Origin: Hamadaea flava
Lineage (GTDB): Bacteria > Actinomycetota > Actinomycetes > Mycobacteriales > Micromonosporaceae
Direction of reading: 5' to 3'
NCBI RefSeq assembly: GCF_024172085.1
Contig: NZ_JAMZDZ010000001.1
Location: 4,092,001 to 4,156,000, forward strand
Length of the DNA stretch: 64,000 nucleotides
In this document: in pieces, positions 22,554-32,300 of the stretch
Layout of the letters: each line of letters starts with the position of its first letter
Numbering within the stretch: the first letter of the stretch is position 1
Notes under the pieces: model-generated
The model's database searches: none
What the model was told of the DNA's origin: nothing
The model's input: the letters and a program-made list of their open reading frames with translations, nothing else
Made by a program: the position numbers and the translations under genes

Positions 22554-23122
22554 TGGCCGAGTTCCGAATGCGCGAACACACCGATCCGCAGGCGCTGCGG
22601 GCGCTGGCCCATCCGCTGCGCATGAAGCTGCTCCAGGAGCTGGCGCTGCGGGGCCCGGCGACCGCCACCGAGCTGGCCGAGCGCCTCGGCGACACCGCGC
22701 CGAACTGCTCCTGGCACCTGCGTCAACTGGCGAAGTACGGCTACGTCGAGGACGCCCCCGGCGGTCAGGGCCGACAGCGACCGTGGCGGTTCGTGCCCGC
22801 CGGCAACCGCTGGGGCACCCCGGGCGAGGCGCCCGAGATCACCGCCGCCGGCGACGCGGTCTCCGAGGTCATGCTCCAGTACGAGCTGGCCGAGCTCCAG
22901 TCGTGGCAGGAGCGCCGCAGCAAGCACGACGCGAACTGGCGAGCCGCGGCATTCCTCAACCAGAGCATCACCTGGCTGACTCCCGAGGAGCTCGACGAGA
23001 TCGGTGCGCAGATCCAGGACCTCCTGCTGCGTCATCTCGACCGGCTCGCCGATCCGGAACTGCGCCCCGAGAACGCCCGACCGGTCCGGATGCTCGCCTG
23101 GGGCATCCCCGCCGAGCACTGA
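22553..23122 (+). CDS. ArsR-type winged-helix regulator
   Basis: 189 residues. The N-terminal winged helix reads LRALAHPLRMKLLQELAL, then TATELAERLGDTAPNCSWHLRQLAKYGYVED. A second domain of about 90 helical residues follows, with ELAELQSWQERRSKHD and LTPEELDEIGAQIQDLLLRHLDRL, as in many actinobacterial ArsR-like regulators of adjacent MFS exporters. No metal-binding cysteine pair is seen, so the ligand is probably organic. The MFS gene starts 34 bp after its stop, so they form an operon. Confidence 0.88.
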   Translation: MAEFRMREHTDPQALRALAHPLRMKLLQELALRGPATATELAERLGDTAPNCSWHLRQLAKYGYVEDAPGGQGRQRPWRFVPAGNRWGTPGEAPEITAAGDAVSEVMLQYELAELQSWQERRSKHDANWRAAAFLNQSITWLTPEELDEIGAQIQDLLLRHLDRLADPELRPENARPVRMLAWGIPAEH

Positions 23123-23156
23123 GCATCACCACGAGGACGAGAGGAGCGACGCCCAC

Positions 23157-24410
23157 ATGCGCACGGTGCTGCGCCGACCCGCCTTCCGGCTGCTGTTCGC
23201 CGGCTTGTTCTTCAGCATGACGGCCGAGTCCGTGCTGCTGTTGGCGCTGGGTATCTGGGTCAAGGACATGACCGGCTCGGACAGCCTCGCCGGCGCCACC
23301 TTCTTCGCCCTGGTCGCCCCGATCGTGCTCGCGCCGTTCATCGGCTTCGTCGCCGACCGCTACCAGCGCCGGCCCTTCCTCATCGCGACGAACATCTTCT
23401 CCGCGGTGATCCTGGCTCCGCTGTATCTCGTCCACGATCGAGGGACGCTCTGGATCATCTACGCCGTCGCGGCCGCGTACGGGCTGTCGTTCATCGCCGT
23501 GGGCGCGGCGCTCAACGGCCTCATCAAAGAGGTCATCCCGGTCGAGCTGCTCGCCGAGGCCAACGGCGCGCTCCAGACCGTCAAACAGGGCCTCCGGCTG
23601 TTCGCTCCGCTGCTGGGCGCCGGGCTCTACACCGCCTTCGGCGGCTGGGCCCTGGCCAGCCTCGGCATCGTCGGCTTCCTCATCGCGGCGGGCGTCATCA
23701 CCGCGCTGCGCGTTCATGAGGATCAACCGGTACGCACAGAGCAGCGCTGGATGTCCGAAGTAACCGCCGGGGTGCGCCAACTGTTCGGACAGCCGGGCCT
23801 TCGGCTGGCGGTGCTCGGCACCACCCTGGCCATCCTGGTCTTCGGCCTCGGCGAATCGGTCTTCTTCGCCTTCAACGACCAGGGTCTGCACAAGCCGGCG
23901 GCGTTCCTGGGCGTGCTGATCAGCGTCCAAGGCGTCGGCGGGCTGCTCGGCGGGCTGACCGCCGCCGCGGTGATGCGTCGCGTCGGCGAGGTCGGCACGG
24001 TCGCCGCCGGGCTCATGTTGTTCGTCCCGATGTACTTCGTCGGCGCGGTCTACCAGAACGTCTGGGCGGCCTTCCCGGCGATGGTGCTCTGCGGCTTCGG
24101 CCTGCCCTACCTGATCGTGGGCCTGCAGACGCTGTTGCAGCGCACGACGCCCGCCGAGCTGATGGGGCGTACGTCGGCGGCGATGGACGCCCTGATCAGT
24201 GGGCCGCAGGCGCTCTCGATCGGGGCCGGGGCGATCCTCGTCGGGATCGTCGACTACCGCATCCTGCTCGGCGTCATGGCGCTGGTCGTCTCGATCGCCG
24301 GCATCTGGGTCTGGGCGGGGCGGCGGCTCACCCCACCGGCCGCCGCCACGCCCACCCAGTCCACGGATGAGCCCGCGCTGGTCACCGAAGGTCGAGCCAG
24401 CGCTGGATGA
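23157..24410 (+). CDS. MFS transporter (MFS_3/enterobactin-exporter-like)
   Basis: About 417 residues and 12 predicted membrane segments. The loop after helix 2 is GFVADRYQRRPFLIATN, matching the MFS G-x-x-x-D-R-x-G/Q-R-R motif. The later ALQTVKQGLRLFAPLLGAGLYTAFGG and MGRTSAAMDALISGPQALSIGAGA regions are typical of MFS_3 exporters. ATG at 23157 has GAGGAG ten bases upstream. It is likely controlled by the upstream ArsR protein and exports an unknown compound. Its 3' end overlaps the convergent nudC gene by 29 bases. Confidence 0.88.
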   Translation: MRTVLRRPAFRLLFAGLFFSMTAESVLLLALGIWVKDMTGSDSLAGATFFALVAPIVLAPFIGFVADRYQRRPFLIATNIFSAVILAPLYLVHDRGTLWIIYAVAAAYGLSFIAVGAALNGLIKEVIPVELLAEANGALQTVKQGLRLFAPLLGAGLYTAFGGWALASLGIVGFLIAAGVITALRVHEDQPVRTEQRWMSEVTAGVRQLFGQPGLRLAVLGTTLAILVFGLGESVFFAFNDQGLHKPAAFLGVLISVQGVGGLLGGLTAAAVMRRVGEVGTVAAGLMLFVPMYFVGAVYQNVWAAFPAMVLCGFGLPYLIVGLQTLLQRTTPAELMGRTSAAMDALISGPQALSIGAGAILVGIVDYRILLGVMALVVSIAGIWVWAGRRLTPPAAATPTQSTDEPALVTEGRASAG

Positions 24411-25314
24411 GGAAGGTCGAGATCGCCGCTTTCATCGGCAGTGCGATCTCGGCCCCCTCCGGATCGGCCATCGCGGCCTCGATCTCGGCCCGCGTGAACC
24501 ACCGCGCATGGACGATCTCGCTCGGGTCGGTGGTGATCCTGGCCGCCGGATCGGCCTGCGCGAGGTAGCCCAGCATCAGCGACCGCGGGAACGGCCACGG
24601 CTGGCTGCAGATGTACGTGATGTCGAAGATCTCGACGCCGACCTCTTCGCGTACCTCCCGGGCGATGGCGGCCTCGCCGGACTCGCCCGGTTCGACGAAC
24701 CCCGCCAGCGTCGAGTAGCGCTTGCGAGCCGCCTTCGCCCACATCGCGTTGCTGCCGAGCAGCGCCCGGCCCTCAGGACCCGGCAGTCCATCGTGGACGA
24801 GCACGATCGACGCGACGTCCGTACGCGGAAAGTGCTGCGTTCCGTCCGCCTGCCGGCGGACCCACCCGCCGTCCGATACCTCGGTCTTCTCCCCGGTCGC
24901 CGGCGAGTAGAGATGGTCGCGGTGCCACTTGATCAGGGCGACCGCCTCGGTGAACAGCCCGGCGTCGAAGTCTGGCAGGGTGTCGCCGATCTGCCACAGG
25001 TGCTGCGGTTCGCCCAGCAGCTCCGGGGCCTCGCCGGTGACCGCCTCGGGCACGAGGTCCCCGTCTATGGCGAAGTACGGCTGGTCCTCGGCCATGCCGA
25101 GGAAGAGCCGCTCGCCCTGGGGCGCCTGGGCGGGCGGCAGGAGAACCAGCCGCCCGTCGCGGACCAGCGCCTTGTCGTCCGGGCCGACGACCAGCACGAG
25201 CCCGCGTTCCCACGCCTCGGCCAGCGCCTGCGGATCGCGCCGGAGGTGCGCCGCCCGGTCGATCGCCGACCGGGACAGCGGCGGCAGGTCGGGCAGCGCG
25301 GGCATCGGGCTCAT
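24382..25314 (-). CDS. nudC: NudC-type NADH/NAD diphosphatase
   Basis: 310 residues. The C-terminal Nudix box GFVEPGESGEAAIAREVREEVGVE is intact over residues about 205-228 (G-x5-E-x7-R-E-x2-E-E-x-G), and SQPWPFPRS follows, the SQPWPFPxS array specific to NADH-pyrophosphohydrolases. The usual zinc ribbon is not conserved: where FCxxCG is expected the protein has HLYSPATG, and the second pair is also missing. It hydrolyses NAD(H) to NMN(H) and AMP and may remove NAD caps from RNA. ATG at 25314 overlaps the M16 gene stop (ATGA). Its mycobacterial position is retained. Confidence 0.9.
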   Translation of the reverse strand: MSPMPALPDLPPLSRSAIDRAAHLRRDPQALAEAWERGLVLVVGPDDKALVRDGRLVLLPPAQAPQGERLFLGMAEDQPYFAIDGDLVPEAVTGEAPELLGEPQHLWQIGDTLPDFDAGLFTEAVALIKWHRDHLYSPATGEKTEVSDGGWVRRQADGTQHFPRTDVASIVLVHDGLPGPEGRALLGSNAMWAKAARKRYSTLAGFVEPGESGEAAIAREVREEVGVEIFDITYICSQPWPFPRSLMLGYLAQADPAARITTDPSEIVHARWFTRAEIEAAMADPEGAEIALPMKAAISTFLIQRWLDLR

Positions 25315-26636
25315 TCCTGCGTAGCGGCCTGAACCGTCACCGGCGCGACCGCCGACAACGACTCCTGCACGACCTTCGCGTCACCGAGCACGACCACCAC
25401 GCCCTTGGCCGGGCCGAGATACTTCTCGGCGGCCGCGGCGACGTCGGCGATGGACGCCGCGGCCAGCCGCGCGGAGTGCTCCGCCAGGAAGTCGAGCCGC
25501 AGACCGTAGCCGGCGTACGTGCTGGCCAGTCCGGCGAGCCCGCTCTGGGTGGACATGCCCAGCTGCAGGGTGCCCAGCGCGTACTGCCGGGCCTGCTCCA
25601 GCTCGGCCGCCTCGACCGGGGTGGTGGCGATGCGGCCCAGCTCGTAGAGCGTCTCCACCAACGCGGGCGCGGTCACCTCGGTGGCCACCTCGGCGCTCAC
25701 CAGCAGGGCGGACCCGGCGATCGAGTGGTCGATCAGCGAGTGCGGGCCGTAGGTGTAGCCCTTGTCCTCCCGGATGTTCTCCACCCAGCGGCTGGAGAAG
25801 TACCCGCCGAAGACCAGGTTGGCCAGCTGCAACGCGGCGTGGTCGGGGTGCATGCGCGGCACCGCCGGCAGCGCGATGCGCAGCGACGACTGCACCGAGT
25901 CCGGCCGGTCGGCAAGCAGCAGCGGACCCGGCACGAGCGCCGGCGTGGCCGGCAGCTCGACCGGAGCGCCGTTGCCGGACCAGTCGCCGAGCCTGCGCTC
26001 GGCCACCTCGATGACCTTCTCCGGGTCCAGGTCGCCGACGAGGATCAGGTGGGCGCCGAACGGGTGCAGCCGGGCGCCGTGCAGACCGAGCAACTGGTCG
26101 CGGTCGACCGCCTGGGCCTGCGCGACGGACGGCGTCTGCACGGCGTACGGGTGATCGCCGTACATGCGCTTCAGGAGTGCGACCCGAGCCAGGTGCGACG
26201 GCTGAGAGTGGGCGATCTGGATCCGGTCGACCAGGCGGGCCCGCTCGGTCTCTACTTCGGACTCCGGATAGGTCGCCCCGGTCAGCACCTGGGCGAGGAT
26301 CTCCATGAGCCGGTCGAGCCCGGAAGCGAGCGAGTTGCCCGAGATCATCGCCCGGTCGGGGTCGACCCCCGCGCCGAGCGCACCGCCGACCGCCTGCAGC
26401 TCGGCCGCGATCTGAACGGTCGTCAGCTCCGCGGTGCCGGAGAAGAGCGTGTTGGCCAGCAGCGCGGACCGGGCCAGGTCGGCCCCGGCGAACGGGATCC
26501 GCAGGCGGACCTCCACGAGCGGGACGGCCGCACGCCGGATCGCGATCACGGTCAGCCCGTTGGCCAGCGTCTTCTCCGCCTGCGGCGGGAGCGTCAGCGG
26601 CCGGTTGGGGCCGAGGTCGGGAAGCGTGTGGGTCAC
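25311..26636 (-). CDS. M16B peptidase, non-catalytic subunit
   Basis: 441 residues of the M16 fold. Where HxxEH should be it reads LLANTLFSGTAEL, so it has no zinc site. The C-terminal half retains the partner signature FSSRWVENIREDKGYTYG, the Arg/Tyr pair that binds substrate in heterodimeric M16B enzymes such as mitochondrial processing peptidase alpha. It therefore probably forms a heterodimer with the catalytic subunit encoded just upstream (26633-27973). GTG at 26636 overlaps that gene as GTGA. nudC overlaps it in turn as ATGA, making a three-gene coupled operon. Confidence 0.9.
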   Translation of the reverse strand: MTHTLPDLGPNRPLTLPPQAEKTLANGLTVIAIRRAAVPLVEVRLRIPFAGADLARSALLANTLFSGTAELTTVQIAAELQAVGGALGAGVDPDRAMISGNSLASGLDRLMEILAQVLTGATYPESEVETERARLVDRIQIAHSQPSHLARVALLKRMYGDHPYAVQTPSVAQAQAVDRDQLLGLHGARLHPFGAHLILVGDLDPEKVIEVAERRLGDWSGNGAPVELPATPALVPGPLLLADRPDSVQSSLRIALPAVPRMHPDHAALQLANLVFGGYFSSRWVENIREDKGYTYGPHSLIDHSIAGSALLVSAEVATEVTAPALVETLYELGRIATTPVEAAELEQARQYALGTLQLGMSTQSGLAGLASTYAGYGLRLDFLAEHSARLAAASIADVAAAAEKYLGPAKGVVVVLGDAKVVQESLSAVAPVTVQAATQE

Positions 26637-27973
26637 TGCTCGTCTCCTTGGGCTGCGCCGTTGGCGCCGTTTCCGGCACCGGGGATGACCTCGACGGAAG
26701 CGCGCCGGTTCGGGCGCAGCGCCGCCGCGGCGGTGACGATCTGCTCGTCGGTCACCGAGGCGATCAGGTGCGGCAGCTCGTTGAGCAGGTTCGCGTCGCC
26801 GCGCTGCTGCTCCAGGACGGCCATCCGCAGGGCACGGTTGAGCGCGGCGTCGTTGTCCCGCAGCAGATGCGTCGCCATCCGGGCCTGCGTCCGGGCCAGT
26901 TCTCCGGCGACCAGGCCGTCGGTGGCGAGGCGGTCCAGCTCCTCGTCGACGGTCGCGAGTACGCGGTCGATGTTCCCGCCCGGGGGCAGGTGCGACTGGA
27001 GCAGCAACGCGGTGGGGTCGCGGACCTCGAAGGGCTCGCCCATGAAGCCGATGTAGCCGCCGACGCTGGTGACCGTACGGTCCTTGAGGACCAGCCGCTC
27101 GACCAGGCGGGAGGCGTCGCCGTCGGTCAGCACCTCGGCGAGGACCACGTACGCCAGGTAACCCTGCAGATCCGTGGCCGGGTCCGGCACGCGCCAGGCC
27201 GAGGCGACCGCCGGCAACGGGGCCAGCCGGTCGGTGTAGGACTCCCGGCGCTCGCTGGTGAGATCGGGCTCGCTGAAGTCCGGGCGTACCGGGGCGGGGC
27301 GGGCCTCGACATCGCCGAAGTGCTTCTCGACGAGCTTGCGGGTCTCGTCGACGTCGAGGTCGCCGGCGACCGACAACACCGCGTTGCCGCAGGCGTAGAA
27401 GCGCTGGAAGAAGTCGGCCGCGTCCGCGACGGTCGCCGACTCCAGGTCGACGAAGGACCCGTAGCCGTCGTGCGCGTTGGGGAACGAGTCGAACATGACC
27501 GGCGGCAGCTTCAGCCAGGGGAAACCGCCATAGGGCCGGTTGAGCACGTTGACCCGGATCTCCTCCTTGACCACGTCGACCTGATTCCGCAGGTTCTCCT
27601 CGGTCAGGCGCGGCCCGCGCATGCGGTCGGCCTCCAGGAAGAGCGCCCGCTCGAGCGCGTTGCTCGGCAACGTCTCGAAGTAGTCGGTGTAGTCCAGGTG
27701 GGTCGAGCCGTTGAAGGTGCCGCCCGCGCCCTGCACGTGCCGGAAGTGCGCCAGCTTCTCCAGGTTGGCGCTGCCCTGGAACATCAGATGCTCGAAGAGG
27801 TGCGCGAAGCCGGTGCGGCCCTCGGGCTCGGAGCGGATGCCGACGTCGTAGACGACGGCCACCCCGATCACCGGGGCGCTGGCGTCCGGGGCGAGCACCA
27901 CCCGCAGGCCGTTGGGAAGAGTGAACTGTTCGACGGGATAGCGGGTGCGCGGGATCTCGATCGCCAAAGCCAC
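26633..27973 (-). CDS. M16B peptidase, catalytic subunit
   Basis: 446 residues. The inverted zinc motif HLFEH is at residues 58-62 and the third ligand Glu at 137/138 (VVKEEIRVNVL). These are the active-site residues of pitrilysin/processing-peptidase enzymes. It starts with GTG at 27973 right behind a G-rich ribosome site and pairs with the non-catalytic subunit by a 4-base overlap. Substrates of bacterial M16B heterodimers are mostly peptides or leader sequences. The neighbouring dead mycosin-like gene is transcribed in the same direction 29 bp upstream. Confidence 0.92.
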   Translation of the reverse strand: MALAIEIPRTRYPVEQFTLPNGLRVVLAPDASAPVIGVAVVYDVGIRSEPEGRTGFAHLFEHLMFQGSANLEKLAHFRHVQGAGGTFNGSTHLDYTDYFETLPSNALERALFLEADRMRGPRLTEENLRNQVDVVKEEIRVNVLNRPYGGFPWLKLPPVMFDSFPNAHDGYGSFVDLESATVADAADFFQRFYACGNAVLSVAGDLDVDETRKLVEKHFGDVEARPAPVRPDFSEPDLTSERRESYTDRLAPLPAVASAWRVPDPATDLQGYLAYVVLAEVLTDGDASRLVERLVLKDRTVTSVGGYIGFMGEPFEVRDPTALLLQSHLPPGGNIDRVLATVDEELDRLATDGLVAGELARTQARMATHLLRDNDAALNRALRMAVLEQQRGDANLLNELPHLIASVTDEQIVTAAAALRPNRRASVEVIPGAGNGANGAAQGDEQ

Positions 27974-28002
27974 CCCCCGACCCTAGCGCAGAGTCGGGCC
28001 CG

Positions 28003-29088
28003 TCAAGCCTTGCGGCGGAAGGCGTACGCGCCGAGCCCCGCGAGGAAGATCACCAGTGGCACGACGACGAGCCATCTGCGCCAATCGCGGCTCTCCGTCA
28101 GGGCGACCCCGACCGGGCGCTGCTCCGGCGTGACCACGGCGTGCGAGGCGCTCGGCGACCCGCTCGGCGCGGCGGTCGCCCCCGCCAACGCCGCCTTCAG
28201 GTTCAGCACGCCCGCACCGTATTGGCTGTCGGGGCCGACCGTGCCCTTGTCGGTCGCCGTCTCCCGCAGCCGGTCGGCGACCTGCTCGGCCGACATCTGC
28301 GGGTACGCCGACCGCACGAGCGCGGCCGCGCCGCAGAGGAGGCCGGTGCCGGTGGCCCCCGTTTGCAGCCGGTAGCCGCCGCCGGAGGTGGCGGAGATGA
28401 GGTCCGTCCCCGGTACGCCGACACCGCTGGTCTGGCGGCTGGCCGGCGGCACGGCGACGTTGCCCGCGCGGTCGAGCGGGATGGCGGTCAGCACGCCCAG
28501 GATGGACGACGGCCACGGCGAGAACACCCCGTTGGGCACGTCGCCGTCGGCCGCCACCACGAGGACGTCGGCGTCGAGGGCGTCCTCGACGGCCTCTCGC
28601 AGCCGCGGGTTCGGCGCGACGCCACGGCCTACGCAGACCACTTTGGCGCCCTTGGAGACGGCCAGGTCGATGCCGGCGGCCAGGGCTGCCGGGTCGCCCG
28701 CCTCGCCTGCCTTGGGGGCGAAGGCGACCGGCAGGATCTGGGCGCCCGGCGCGACCCCGAGTACGCCGTCAGCCCCGCCCGCGCCATGGCCGTGCCCGGC
28801 CACCAGCGAGGCGAGCGCGGTCCCCCGCCCGTCGGCGTCCTTCGTCCCGGCGGTCTCCGTCCCGGACAGGACCGAGCCCTGCAGATCGGGATGAGTGACG
28901 TCCACTCCGGAGTCGACCACGGCCACGACCACGCCGGTCCCCTTCGTGACGGCGTGCGCCGCCGGAAGGTCCAGCGAGGACAGGTACCACTGCTGGGAAC
29001 GGACCCCGTCGGCGTACGCCGGGGCGCTGGTGACCAGCCCGATCAGGCCGGCGGCGACCAGGACGAGGGTGCCACGCTTGGCAGACAT
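28003..29088 (-). CDS. Mycosin-like S8 protein lacking catalytic His and Ser
   Basis: 361 residues laid out like a type VII secretion mycosin: signal peptide (residues 1-26, ending APAYA), subtilisin-like domain, a Ser/Pro linker, and a C-terminal membrane helix (about 332-352) with FRRKA. The catalytic Asp is present (VVDSGVDVTHPDL, D59). The His motif reads DGRGTALAS, with Arg88 in place of His. The Ser motif reads GTGLLCGAAAL, with Gly249 where GTSxAAP is expected. It should be proteolytically dead. No ESX genes are in the window. ATG at 29088 has GGGAGGG nine bases upstream. Confidence 0.85.
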   Translation of the reverse strand: MSAKRGTLVLVAAGLIGLVTSAPAYADGVRSQQWYLSSLDLPAAHAVTKGTGVVVAVVDSGVDVTHPDLQGSVLSGTETAGTKDADGRGTALASLVAGHGHGAGGADGVLGVAPGAQILPVAFAPKAGEAGDPAALAAGIDLAVSKGAKVVCVGRGVAPNPRLREAVEDALDADVLVVAADGDVPNGVFSPWPSSILGVLTAIPLDRAGNVAVPPASRQTSGVGVPGTDLISATSGGGYRLQTGATGTGLLCGAAALVRSAYPQMSAEQVADRLRETATDKGTVGPDSQYGAGVLNLKAALAGATAAPSGSPSASHAVVTPEQRPVGVALTESRDWRRWLVVVPLVIFLAGLGAYAFRRKA

Positions 29089-29165
29089 CAACGACCGCCC
29101 TCCCGGCGGGACCAAGGGGTGAAGCGAGGGTTGTGGAGAGAGGACAGGCTACCTCGCCCAAGTGA

Positions 29166-29312
29166 TCAACGGTGGGGCGCGTACACCTCGACGACCGCGT
29201 TCGTGGCGGGCAGATGCGGGTGCCACGGAATGAGGACGATCGCGCCCGCGATGGTGACGCCGGCCGTCGCCACCGCCAGCACCATCAGGAGTTCCCTGGT
29301 CGCCCCCTTCAC
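29166..29312 (-). CDS. 48-residue single-pass membrane protein
   Basis: GTG at 29312 to TGA at 29166 encodes MKGATRELLMVLAVATAG followed by a hydrophobic run to about residue 28, then the periplasmic-side PWHPHLPATNAVVEVYAP. It has one transmembrane helix and a positively charged N terminus, so the C terminus faces outward. The ribosome site is poor; an ATG ten codons later is an alternative. It lies between the mycosin-like gene and adnB on the same strand. I do not recognise a family. Confidence 0.55.
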   Translation of the reverse strand: MKGATRELLMVLAVATAGVTIAGAIVLIPWHPHLPATNAVVEVYAPHR

Positions 29313-29369
29313 AAGATCAATGATGCCGGGCGGTTGTGACAGGATCAGTCAGGAACCGGACGCCGTCGG

Positions 29370-32300
29370 TTATCCGGCTTCCGGCAACCCGGCGATCAGC
29401 TCGATCAGCCCGGCCTCGTCCAGCAGGTCGACCGGGCGCACGGTCACCTTGTCCGCGACGTAGTAGAACGCCGCCCGCACCTTCGCCACCGGCACCCCAG
29501 CGAGCGAGGCCCAGGCCAGCCGATACGCGGCCAGCTGCACCGACGCGGCGGTGGCGGCCAGGCCGGCCGGGCGTCCCCCGGTCTTCCAGTCGACCACGTC
29601 GTAGGTGCCGTCCGGCTCGGCGAACACGGCGTCCATGCGGCCCCGGACCACCACTCCACCCAGGACCGTCGCGAACGGCACCTCGACCTCGGCCGGCGTA
29701 CGCTCGGCCCATTCGCCGGCGAGGAATGCCTCCTGCAGGGCGGCCAGCCGTTCGTCGTCGGCCGCGTCGGCGTCGGCCGACCCGGGCAGCTCGTCGACGT
29801 CGAGCAGCCGATCGGCCCCGAACCGTTGTTCCAGCCAGAGGTGGAAGGCGGTGCCGCGGCGGGCGTACGGGTTGGGCCGGTGCGGCAGCGGACGCCGGAG
29901 CGACCGGGCCAGGTCCCGCGGATCCCGGCGCAGCATGACGAGCTGCGACACCGACAGCTGCCGGGGCACGGGCACCTCGATGACGTTGCCCGTACGCCGT
30001 TGCAGCGCCCGCTCGGCGAGCAGCAGCTCGACCTCGTGTCCCCAGCGTTGCGCCTGTTCGTCGGCGAACCCGGACACCTTCCGCTCGGCCTGCCGCCCGA
30101 TCCGGGACAGCCCGTCCCCGGTGACGTCGAGGTAGGACCGGACGAGTTCGCCCGCCGCCGCGACCACCGGCCGACGTCGGCCCAGGGGATCCTGCGGCCA
30201 TTCGATCTCAGCCGTCGCGCCCAGCGCCGGGTTGGTCTCGTCGGGGCCGGGCGGCGGCGCCCAGACCTCCACGATCCCGTCACCTTGGCGGCACAGCTCG
30301 GCGACCTCCGCCAGGAACGGCGACGGTCCCCGAGGGCGTACGCCGTCGCCCCACCACGCGCCGCTGGCCAGCAACCAGCGCCGGGGGCGGGTCACCGCCA
30401 CGTACGCCAGCCGCCGTTCCTCTCGTTCGTCGTGCTCGCCCCATTCCGCCCGGAACTTCTCGACCGCGTCCCGGAGCGCCTTCTGGTCGGCGTCCGCGCC
30501 GGTCGGAACCGCGAGCGCGGGCAGACCGTCATGGTCGCCACGCAACGGGAACGGCAGTACGCCGAGCCCGTCGAGGTAGTGGTCGCTGTTCTTGGTCTTG
30601 CCCGGCCACACCCCCTGGGTCAGCCCGGCCACCGCGACGAGGTCCCATTCGAGCCCCTTGGCGGCGTGCGCGGTGAGGAGCTGGACGGCGCCCTCGACGA
30701 CCTCGACCTCGCCCGGGGCGAGCCCGCGTTCCTCCTCCTCGGCGGCGCGCAGGTAGGCCAGGAACGCCGACAGCGTCGCGCCCTCGGTCTCGGCGGCGAA
30801 CCGGGCCGCGACGTCGCCGAAGGCGTCCAGATGCGCCCGGCTCAGCGCCGACTCGCCCCCGCGCAGGAGGACTTCGACCTCCAGTCCGCTGGCCCGTTCG
30901 ATCTCCGAGATCAGGTCCGGCAGCGGCTGGTCGAGGTGCTGCCGCAGCTCGGCCAGCTCCTTGGCGTACCGGCGGAAACGGATGTAGCCGTGCGTCGAGT
31001 AGGCCGCCGGATCGCCGAGATCGTCGAGCGCCTCACTCAGCGCCGCCTCGTCGAGCCGGTCGGTCACGACGGGTTCGGGATCTCCCCGACGGTCGGCCGC
31101 GATCTTCCGGGAACGCCGGTGCAGCGCCACGAGATCCCGGGGACCGATCCGCCAGCGGGGTCCGGTCAGCATCCGCAGCAGCGACGCGCCGTCGGCCGGA
31201 TCGGCCAGTACGCGCAAAGTGCAGACCACATCGCGTACCTCGGGAGTGTCGAGCAGGCCGCCGAGGCCGACCACCTCGACGGGCAGTCCCCGGGCCCGCA
31301 GCGCCTGCTCGATCGGCTCGATCTGAGCGCGTACGCGGACGAGGACGGCCGTGGTCGGCGGCGGAGCCGTCACATTTGCCCGCTCCGCTTCGTCGGCCAC
31401 CTCCTGCCAGATCTCGTCGATCCGGCGCGCGATCCACTCCGCCTCGTCCTGGGTGGTCTGCGTGAGTGCACAGTGGACGAATCCGGTGCGCCCGTCGCCG
31501 CGCAGCGCGGTCACCCGGGCGCCCCGCTGCCGCAGGGGCTCGGAGACCGCGTTGGCGACGTGCAGGATCTGCTGCCGGTTACGGAACGAGCGGCTGAGCG
31601 CCATCGCGGTCGCCGGACCGCCCCCGGCCTGACGGAAATCGTCGGGGAACCGGTCCAGGGTGCCCGCGCTCGCCCCGCGCCAACCGTAAATGGATTGGCC
31701 GGGATCGCCGACCGCGGTCACGGGGTGGCCGCCGCCGAACAGCGAGCGCAGCAGCACCACCTGCGCGTGACTCGTGTCCTGGTACTCGTCCAGGAGCACC
31801 ACGGTGAACCGCTGCCGCTCGATCGCGCCGACCTCGGGATGGTCCCGTGCCACTCGCGCCGCCCTCGACAGCTGATCGCCGAAGTCCATCGCCTCCAACG
31901 CCGCTTTGCGTTGTGCGTACAAGCGGATCATGGGCATGAGCGCGAGGCGCGCCCGCTGGGTCGCGAGCAGAGCTTGGACCGGGGCGTAGACGCGGCCGGG
32001 CAGGCCGGTCAGCTCGGCCGAGAAACGGCCGGTCCACGCGGAAAGCTCGTCGGGGCCGACCAGATGTTCGGCCATCTCCGCGGCCAGGTCGAGGACGGCC
32101 TTGGTGACCGTCGACTTGGCCTTGTCCACCGCGGACATGTCGCCGTCGTACGCCGCGACCACCTCGTCCGCGAGCTGCCACGCGGCGGCCTGGGACAGCA
32201 GCCGCGCACTGGGCTCGAATCCGGCGCGCAGCCCGTGCTCGGCGACGATGCGCGCCGCGAACGAGTGGTAGGTCGAGATCGTGGGCTCCCCGGCGCCCCG

